From IMG/VR virus record IMGVR_UViG_3300037042_000709, positions 1 to 21,327 of that record: a stretch of 21,327 bases of DNA; one strand, given 5' to 3'. This document shows, in pieces, positions 17,137 to 21,327 of the stretch. The notes under the pieces were generated by a model that saw nothing but the letters and a program-made list of their open reading frames with translations, searched no databases and was not told the DNA's origin. Every line of letters starts with the position of its first letter. Position 1 is the stretch's first letter. Position numbers and translations under genes: made by a program. Source of the stretch: a virus.

Positions 17137-17322
17137 ATGAAGAAGCCTAAAACAAAAGCAGCCAAGCAAGCTAAGATTGCAAAGGTCATGGGTGAATACA
17201 AGGCTGGAACACTACACGCCGGAGTTAATCCTAAAGGCCCAAAGAAAGCTCCACTAGCTAAGAGTCGCGCTCAAGCAACGGCAATTGCAATGAGCCAAGC
17301 AGGAATGTCCAAACGCAAGTAA
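17137..17322 (+). CDS. DUF6496-like small basic protein
   Basis: A 61-residue lysine-rich protein. AKVMGEYKAGTLHAG and KSRAQATAIAMSQAG match the characteristic core of a small phage family (DUF6496: VMHEFK.G.L.SG ... KSRKQAIAIALSEA). Members are common beside portal, scaffold and capsid genes and have no assigned biochemical role. It starts 3 bp after the preceding basic peptide and shares its C-terminal KRK ending. No membrane segment and no cysteine are seen. Family recognition is from the sequence pattern; function is unknown. Confidence 0.75.
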   Translation: MKKPKTKAAKQAKIAKVMGEYKAGTLHAGVNPKGPKKAPLAKSRAQATAIAMSQAGMSKRK

Positions 17323-17327
17323 TATAT

Positions 17328-17543
17328 ATGACCCCATTACCAAAACCAACTATTCAGCAAGCAGTAGAATCGCTTTATGACCGCGACGAGTTCAAGGCGA
17401 TTGTTCAATTCATCCGTGACGAGCGTGAGCGGTTCTTTACCGATCTCCGTCAATGCGTTGAGACTAATGAAGTTATGAAGATCGTCGGAAGCGTTTCTAC
17501 GCTAGACGAGTTGCTGTCATTGCTTACGGTTGAAAACAGTTGA
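17328..17543 (+). CDS. Small conserved-type protein before the scaffold
   Basis: A 71-residue acidic, helical protein (SLYDRDEFKAIVQFIRDERE; MKIVGSVSTLDELLSLL). Proteins with this look, an RDERERF-like helix followed by a GxVxxLDELLSLL end, often occur just upstream of capsid genes in podoviruses, but I know of no proven function. It follows the DUF6496-like gene by 5 bp, with AATATAT ahead of the ATG and no ribosome site. Its TGA stop lies inside the TTGACA of a predicted promoter, so it is the last gene of the packaging transcript. Confidence 0.65.
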   Translation: MTPLPKPTIQQAVESLYDRDEFKAIVQFIRDERERFFTDLRQCVETNEVMKIVGSVSTLDELLSLLTVENS

Positions 17544-17569
17544 CACATATTTCAACTTGGTGTTTTAAT
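17540..17569 (+). promoter_or_regulatory. Predicted sigma70-type promoter
   Basis: Perfect TTGACA at 17540-17545 and TTTAAT (5 of 6 to TATAAT) at 17564-17569, separated by 18 bases. It overlaps the stop codon of the 71-residue gene and lies at the head of the main noncoding gap. With a start near 17576, transcription would reach the hairpin at 17639-17678 after only about 100 bases. The motif match is seen directly; activity is inferred. Confidence 0.5.
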
Positions 17570-17575
17570 CGCCGT

Positions 17576-17678
17576 GCGCTGGTGAATGTCTGACCACTGT
17601 AATTAGCGCGTGTTTTGGTGTGTTGTGTTGTCATACTAGAGGTCGTAGGGTTTTCGTTTTCCCTACGGCCTCTTTTTT
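17576..17678 (+). ncRNA. Candidate short structured RNA
   Basis: About 100 bases bounded by the predicted promoter and the intrinsic terminator, with no open frame of note. It can fold as an 8-bp stem (17573-17580 with 17605-17612, two G-U pairs) enclosing a small 3-bp inner hairpin (17581-17583 with 17593-17595), then a G/T-rich linker (17610-17631) and the terminator hairpin. With the start near 17576 the five strongest pairs of the outer stem remain. It could be a phage sRNA, a packaging-type RNA, a replication-control RNA or just a leader that attenuates capsid transcription. No known RNA family is recognised. Confidence 0.3.
17639..17678 (+). terminator. Intrinsic terminator before the scaffold gene
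   Basis: GAGGTCGTAGGG (17639-17650) pairs with CCCTACGGCCTC (17661-17672) over 12 bp with one G-U pair, a 10-base T-rich loop, and TTTTTT directly after the stem. This is a textbook rho-independent terminator. It ends the packaging-gene transcript and any short RNA from the promoter at 17540. Confidence 0.92.
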
Positions 17679-17785
17679 GTGTCGATTTTCATACCTTACT
17701 AAATTGCTTGACATACTAATGATTATAGTGTTGATTCTTCACGAACACGCATCGCCGAGCGTAAATGGCGTTTTAAATAAACATT
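17679..17785 (+). promoter_or_regulatory. Putative capsid-operon promoter region
   Basis: A/T-rich stretch between the terminator and the scaffold start. It holds a perfect TTGACA at 17708-17713 and a TATAGT at 17724-17729, but these are only 10 bases apart, too close to work as a pair; the hexamer at 17-base spacing (TTGATT) is weak. CATAC occurs at 17690 and 17712, and also at 17632. A promoter is expected here because the capsid genes follow a strong terminator, but which hexamers are used cannot be decided by reading. Confidence 0.35.
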
Positions 17786-18820
17786 ATGAGTAATCCAGAA
17801 GCTACCGCCGAAGCTATTGAATCGGTGTCTAATTTGTCATTCGAGGAGCTTGTAGCTCAACGTATGGCCCGCCAAACCTCTCCAGAGGAAGAACCTGAAG
17901 AAGAGTCCGATGATTCTCCTGAAGATGACGAGAAGCCTGCCAGTCCAGAAGACGAGGAGTCGCCAGAATCAGAAGACGAGATCGAGGATGATTCCGATGA
18001 GGAAGCCGAAGAAGAGTCCGAAATTGACCTGCTGTCTCTTACGACTGAGCAGATTCAATCTTTAGCCAAAAAAGGTAAAAGCCGATTGTTGCAACGTATC
18101 GGTGAGCTAACCGCTCAGAAAAAAGCCTTAGAGGAGAAGATTCAATCGCAGCCTCAGCCGCAAGCCAAGAGCATCCCACAAGATGAGAATCCATTCCGTG
18201 AAGTTACTTCGTTTGAAGAGCTAAAGGGAAAGTATGACGAACTTGAACGGACGCTTGAAACTACTGATGAAATCCTAGAGGAACACGAAGATTATGGTCC
18301 TGACGACATCATTGTAGTTGGCGATAAAGAGTTCAGCAAAAAGCAAATTCGGAAAGCAAACCGGAACGCCAAGGACGCGCTGACTAAATACATTCCTGCT
18401 CAACAACAGCATCTTGTTAAGATTGCCCAGTATGAGCAAATGTCCAAGCAGTATTCCGAGGCAGCTAAGAGCGAAGTCCCAGAGATCCAAGACGAAGAGT
18501 CTGAGATTGGGAAGAGCTACAAGGCACTGGTGTCGGACCCGTTGATCGACCGTATTAAAGCGCAAGTTCCAGAAATCGGATTCCAAATTGAATATATCTT
18601 GGCTCACGCCGCTCGTTCTCTTTACGGAAACAAGAAGGTTATGACGCAATCAGCAATGGGAAGTAAGTTGAAGGTAAATCCATCTTCAACCCCATACGGA
18701 GCTGGTGCGGCAAAGTCTTCTTCCCCGGCAAAGGCTAAAGTGGGGGATGCGTATAACCGCTTTGAAAAAAGTGGTAGCCCGGAAGAATGGATTGCTGCCA
18801 GAATCGCGAAATTCAAATAA
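17786..18820 (+). CDS. Scaffold protein
   Basis: Probable internal scaffold that guides procapsid assembly, 344 residues, directly upstream of the capsid gene. Residues ~33-81 are an almost continuous Asp/Glu/Ser/Pro acidic stretch (SPEEEPEEESDDSPEDDEKP onward). Helical, coiled-coil-prone segments follow (SLAKKGKSRLLQRIGELTAQ; EELKGKYDELERTLETTDE). The last ~35 residues are basic (KAKVGDAYNRFEKSGSPEEW ... ARIAKFK); in P22-type scaffolds a basic C-terminal helix binds the coat protein. Strong acidity, coiled coil, basic end and position all fit a scaffold. No protease motif is seen. The start is preceded by TTTTAAATAAACATT and no Shine-Dalgarno. Confidence 0.82.
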   Translation: MSNPEATAEAIESVSNLSFEELVAQRMARQTSPEEEPEEESDDSPEDDEKPASPEDEESPESEDEIEDDSDEEAEEESEIDLLSLTTEQIQSLAKKGKSRLLQRIGELTAQKKALEEKIQSQPQPQAKSIPQDENPFREVTSFEELKGKYDELERTLETTDEILEEHEDYGPDDIIVVGDKEFSKKQIRKANRNAKDALTKYIPAQQQHLVKIAQYEQMSKQYSEAAKSEVPEIQDEESEIGKSYKALVSDPLIDRIKAQVPEIGFQIEYILAHAARSLYGNKKVMTQSAMGSKLKVNPSSTPYGAGAAKSSSPAKAKVGDAYNRFEKSGSPEEWIAARIAKFK

Positions 18821-18839
18821 CTTCTAAATATCAAATATT

Positions 18840-19835
18840 ATGTCAATTAGTGCTACTTATCAACCGAATGCGCCCCAGGCCAAGACCGGAAAGGGTTCCG
18901 CAATCTCCAACCGCGAGGATCTCAGCAACGAACTTGCTATCCTTGCTCCAGAAGAAACCCCAATCCTGTCGCTTTGCTCTAAGGGTAAGGCCAACTCGAC
19001 GTTCACTGAGTGGACCGTTGATTCCCTCGCATCGCCAGTTACGACTGGTATTTCCGAAGGTTCCGACGTTACTTCGTTTAGCGACAAGTTTGCTGACCGC
19101 GCTCGTTTGGGTAACTACATCCAACTCATGCGCCGGGATTACCTCGTGTCGAACCTGCAACAAGCTGTTACCAGCGTTGGTCCTGCCAACGTTGCTCAAG
19201 CCGAAGCAAAGTCGATGCGTGAAATCAAGCGTGACATTGAAGCTACCATTGCTTCCGACAACGAAATGACTGTCGAAAACGGTGCTGGCACTCCTTACGG
19301 TATGCGTGGCCTTGGCAAGTGGATTCAGTCCACCGCCCAAGCTACCAATCCTGTCCCTGCGGATTATCGCACTCCAACGGCTTCCATCCTTGCCGCTACC
19401 GTTACTGAGACGACCTTCAACACTATGTTGGGTTCCATCTTCAGCAAGAACGGCGAGATGAACAGCCTGACGCTTGTTGCCAATACGGCTCTTCGCCAAA
19501 TCATCAGTGGTTTCACCCGCGCTCAACCTGCCAGTGCCGGTGTCACCTACCATGTCAATCAAGACGCGACCAGCAAGGCTATTACGCTTTCGGTCAATCT
19601 CTATGATTCCGACTTTGGTATCGTGAAGATCATCAATGGCAACCCAAGCTGTATGCCAACCGGATCGACCAATGTTGGTTACGTCCTAAACCCTAAGTAT
19701 CTTGGTTTCAACACCCTGATCCCAATGGGCGGCACTCGTCTTGAAAACCAAGGCGGTGGCGAGCGTGGCTACGTTGATGTTGCTGGCACTCTCTGTGTTA
19801 AGCATCCGCAAGCGCACGGCAAGATTGCTTATTAA
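18840..19835 (+). CDS. Major capsid protein, SU10-type HK97 fold
   Basis: Main shell protein, 331 residues. The N-terminal region NREDLSNELAILAPEETPIL (24-43), followed by SLCSKGKANSTFTEWTVDSL and ISEGSDVTSFSDKFADRARL, is characteristic of the SU10/DUF5309 major capsid family, as are GNYIQLMRRDYLVS and KSMREIKRDIEATIASDNE further on. That family has the HK97 fold and is found in podoviruses with SU10-like heads. It follows the scaffold by 19 bp and precedes the decoration protein. Third positions are visibly richer in C than in the neighbouring small genes, as expected for a highly expressed gene. The leader is A/T-rich (AAATATCAAATATT) without a ribosome site. Confidence 0.92.
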   Translation: MSISATYQPNAPQAKTGKGSAISNREDLSNELAILAPEETPILSLCSKGKANSTFTEWTVDSLASPVTTGISEGSDVTSFSDKFADRARLGNYIQLMRRDYLVSNLQQAVTSVGPANVAQAEAKSMREIKRDIEATIASDNEMTVENGAGTPYGMRGLGKWIQSTAQATNPVPADYRTPTASILAATVTETTFNTMLGSIFSKNGEMNSLTLVANTALRQIISGFTRAQPASAGVTYHVNQDATSKAITLSVNLYDSDFGIVKIINGNPSCMPTGSTNVGYVLNPKYLGFNTLIPMGGTRLENQGGGERGYVDVAGTLCVKHPQAHGKIAY

Positions 19836-19863
19836 TCAAAGTAAATAAGAAAGAAATAAAAAT

Positions 19864-20286
19864 ATGCCTCAATTATCTAATCAAGAATCGCGTGGGTTTA
19901 CCCACTATTTCCGCATGAATGCTACCGACCTAGTTGCCGCTGGAACATCAGCGAAAACTATTGGCGTGGTCCCTCGCGGCGCAATCGTGACTAACGCATC
20001 AGTAACCGTTCTTACGGCTATTGCGGGCGCGTCCGATATTACGTTAACCCTTGGCGTCACTGGCACGGCGGCTGGATTCATTGCATCGTTTGACCTTGAT
20101 GCGCTTGTTGCGACTGCTTATAATACTGGCACGCTGCTTGATACTGAACCCGGACACATTAACAATACTACGGCAGCGGTTAATATTATTGCTACTCTTG
20201 GTGGAACGGTTGCAAGCATCACGGCTGGCGAGATCCTTTTTGGTCTTACTATCCTTGATCCTTACGCGCTCGCCACCAACGCCTAA
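19864..20286 (+). CDS. Capsid decoration / head-fibre-like protein
   Basis: A 140-residue beta-rich protein immediately after the capsid gene, rich in Ala, Thr, Gly and Ile with no cysteine. The opening TDLVAAGTSAKTIGVVPRGA followed by IVTNASVTVLTAIAGASDIT, and the end GEILFGLTILDPYA, match the general style of phage head decoration proteins (a jelly-roll-like sandwich that stabilises the shell). The leader is AAGAAAGAAATAAAAAT, purine-rich with only a weak ribosome site. Transcription ends just after it at a strong hairpin, which groups it with scaffold and capsid as one high-copy unit. A minor tail protein is the less likely alternative. Confidence 0.7.
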   Translation: MPQLSNQESRGFTHYFRMNATDLVAAGTSAKTIGVVPRGAIVTNASVTVLTAIAGASDITLTLGVTGTAAGFIASFDLDALVATAYNTGTLLDTEPGHINNTTAAVNIIATLGGTVASITAGEILFGLTILDPYALATNA

Positions 20287-20295
20287 ATCCTAATC

Positions 20296-20332
20296 GGGAA
20301 GGGGTGGCTTAAAACGTCGCCCCTTCCCTTTT
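20296..20332 (+). terminator. Intrinsic terminator after the decoration gene
   Basis: GGGAAGGGGTGGC (20296-20308) pairs with GTCGCCCCTTCCC (20316-20328) over 13 bp (two G-U pairs) around a 7-base A/T loop, followed by TTTT then CTT. It closes the scaffold-capsid-decoration unit. The T-run is short, so some read-through into the adaptor genes is likely. Confidence 0.88.
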
Positions 20333-20339
20333 CTTGCCA

Positions 20340-20618
20340 ATGATTTGCGACGACGCTATTACTGACGCTTTAGTAAAAGAGTTATGCTCTGGACGGAAGT
20401 TCAAAGAAGCACTCCAGAATAAGCGTGAGATTGAAGCCGCTGCTGAAGCGCGAGCTATGAGGGACGCCAAGTCCACGTTGGGGAAGCCCATTGGAGCTGT
20501 TCCTCAGTATGAGTATCTAAACATCGCAAACAAATACGGTTCCGAGTGCTGGGATGACCGCTCGTTTGTCCGTGATTTTTTCAAGTCCCAGTCACACCTG
20601 AGAGCAGGAAACATTTAA
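20340..20618 (+). CDS. Small conserved-type protein before the adaptor
   Basis: A 92-residue charged protein with ATG at 20340; a TTG two codons earlier (20334) is possible but less likely. A helical first half (DALVKELCSGRKFKEALQNK) leads to YEYLNIANKYGSECWDDRSF followed by VRDFFK. The YGxxCWDDxxFxRDF pattern is one I have seen in small unannotated phage proteins just upstream of head-tail adaptor genes. Unusually, the start codon lies only 7 bases after the T-run of the terminator and has no ribosome site, so expression probably depends on terminator read-through. The adaptor gene follows after 1 bp. Function unknown. Confidence 0.65.
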   Translation: MICDDAITDALVKELCSGRKFKEALQNKREIEAAAEARAMRDAKSTLGKPIGAVPQYEYLNIANKYGSECWDDRSFVRDFFKSQSHLRAGNI

Positions 20619-20619
20619 C

Positions 20620-21234
20620 ATGCAAACCAAGACATACGCTGAATTGTTTGCGCTTATCCAAGCACTTTGCGGCGTGGTGTTTGCGTCTATTGAAACGCCT
20701 AGAATCAAGGCACTGATTAACCGCCGCGCCTTGCGTGCGTATCGGGCTAGTAATTACTGGACACGATTCCTAAAAATCGGGGAGGAACGTGTAATTTCAA
20801 GCTCTGTAATTCCATATTCAGAGTCAGGACTTTCCTCAATTGACACGTTTTTGCGTGTTTATAAACAAGCCCCGTATATTTCGTCATCCGTTCAAGAGTA
20901 TGACATTATGATTACAGCAAATGGGGCAACACTTATCTCTGGTGGCTTGAATCCAACCGAAGCGTTTGTAACCTACAAAGCACAACTTTCCGATACCTAT
21001 GGTGATGGATCTGGAGAATCAACTGCTATTCCCGCTGAGTGGTATCAATACATAGCTCACGGCACTTACGCTGACTACCTCCGCGCTGAAGGACAACAAG
21101 AGAAGTCCGTAATTGCCGATCAAGAGGCAGAGTTGCTCCTTCAGGATGAAATGATTCGGCTTGACGAGAACCACACAAGCGGACTAGTTTCCAACCGGAT
21201 ATTTACAAACGCGAACATGCAAATGCGCTACTAA
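20620..21234 (+). CDS. Head-tail adaptor (tail tubular protein A-like)
   Basis: Probable adaptor that joins the portal to the nozzle (T7 gp11 / P22 gp4 role), 204 residues, matching that size class. The N-terminus (YAELFALIQALCGVV then LINRRALRAYRASNYWTRFL) is a pattern I associate with these adaptors: a helix, an INRR-type basic turn, then an aromatic WTRFL. The C-terminal half is helical (AHGTYADYLRAEGQQEKSVI; EAELLLQDEMIRLDEN), as in adaptor rings. AGGA lies about 12 bases upstream of the ATG, a weak ribosome site. The stop shares a base with the start of the next frame (TAATG). Assignment is by pattern and position rather than a diagnostic motif. Confidence 0.68.
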   Translation: MQTKTYAELFALIQALCGVVFASIETPRIKALINRRALRAYRASNYWTRFLKIGEERVISSSVIPYSESGLSSIDTFLRVYKQAPYISSSVQEYDIMITANGATLISGGLNPTEAFVTYKAQLSDTYGDGSGESTAIPAEWYQYIAHGTYADYLRAEGQQEKSVIADQEAELLLQDEMIRLDENHTSGLVSNRIFTNANMQMRY

Positions 21235-21327
21235 TGAAATACGCTCTTGGAAACATGCTGAATGGCGCGGGCGGATTGAATCCTGACGGGTTATCTCTTG
21301 ATCTGCAATTCGCCACCGACAAGACGC
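21234..21327 (+). CDS. 3'-cut frame; possible start of the nozzle gene
   Basis: ATG at 21234, overlapping the adaptor stop by one base, then 31 codons open to the window edge (MKYALGNMLNGAGGLNPDGL then SLDLQFATDKT). One base of the next codon remains. If the molecule is circular, that base plus bases 1-2 make CAC (His) and the frame continues at base 3 into the nozzle-like gene without a break, giving an 823-residue product. In T7-like phages the nozzle gene directly follows the adaptor, so this fits. On a linear longer genome it is simply the start of an unidentified structural gene. Confidence 0.6.
   Translation, partial: MKYALGNMLNGAGGLNPDGLSLDLQFATDKT

Noticed and set aside
17708-17729. 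TTGACA plus TATAGT read as one promoter
   Set aside because: Only 10 bases between the hexamers, too short for a sigma70 pair; kept only as a broader putative promoter region.
18787-19269. 160-codon open frame on + strand over the capsid gene start
   Set aside because: Ser/Leu/Arg-rich out-of-frame product overlapping scaffold and capsid genes; it is a shadow of two well-supported genes.
18843-19562. 239-codon open frame on the minus strand inside the capsid gene
   Set aside because: Antisense shadow caused by the codon bias of the capsid gene; no leader and no recognisable domain.
1-21327. CRISPR arrays, tRNA genes, insertion sequences or an integrase with att sites
   Set aside because: Looked for regular repeats, cloverleaf-like segments, transposase motifs and terminal inverted repeats; none seen, and nearly all bases are in virion genes.

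Overview
The window is a tightly packed, single-strand (+) virion-morphogenesis block of a short-tailed (podovirus-type) tailed bacteriophage. Twenty-one reading frames were assigned: three are under 75 codons, one is a 43-codon gene, and one frame is cut at each window edge. The strongest calls are a terminase large subunit (Walker A, Walker B and nuclease acidic residues visible), a portal, an SU10-type (DUF5309-like) HK97-fold major capsid protein, and a tail-nozzle-like protein. Host cannot be named. Most starts have no convincing Shine-Dalgarno and instead follow A/T-rich stretches, which points to an SD-poor bacterial lineage (Bacteroidota-like behaviour is one possibility, not proof).

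Layout. 3-2378: 5'-cut nozzle/tail-tube protein with repeated HGL beta modules. 2382-3317: tail fibre with a related module inserted in its C-terminal domain. 3314-3646: small unknown. 3656-11548: three probable ejection/internal virion proteins. The first ends in an S74-type self-cleaving domain with an intact Ser-Lys dyad. The third is a 1757-residue polyvalent protein with an HEALH metallopeptidase motif and a C-terminal LPD-type region. 11552-13710: TerS and TerL. 13713-14172: two small genes, one with an AT-hook. 14169-16235: portal. 16242-16994: protein with a possible ADP-ribosyltransferase-like layout. 17002-17543: three small genes, one DUF6496-like. 17544-17785: the only sizeable noncoding gap, with promoter, structured short RNA and terminator. 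17786-20286: scaffold, major capsid and decoration proteins, bracketed by two strong intrinsic terminators. 20340-21234: small conserved gene and head-tail adaptor. 21234-21327: start of another frame.

How it works together. TerS/TerL pump DNA through the portal into a shell of capsid protein built on the scaffold and reinforced by the decoration protein. Adaptor and nozzle close the head and form the short tail. The fibre binds the host. The internal proteins are probably ejected to open a path through the envelope.

Most notable: the two window ends join in the same reading frame, and the joined order (adaptor then nozzle; giant internal protein then TerS) is canonical and closes a complete morphogenesis cycle. 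If the window is a whole circular molecule of 21,327 bp, it carries only virion genes, with no recognisable replication, lysis or lysogeny gene. That would suggest a segment of a multipartite phage, a helper-dependent element or a GTA-like element. The sequence alone cannot exclude that the window was cut from a longer genome.
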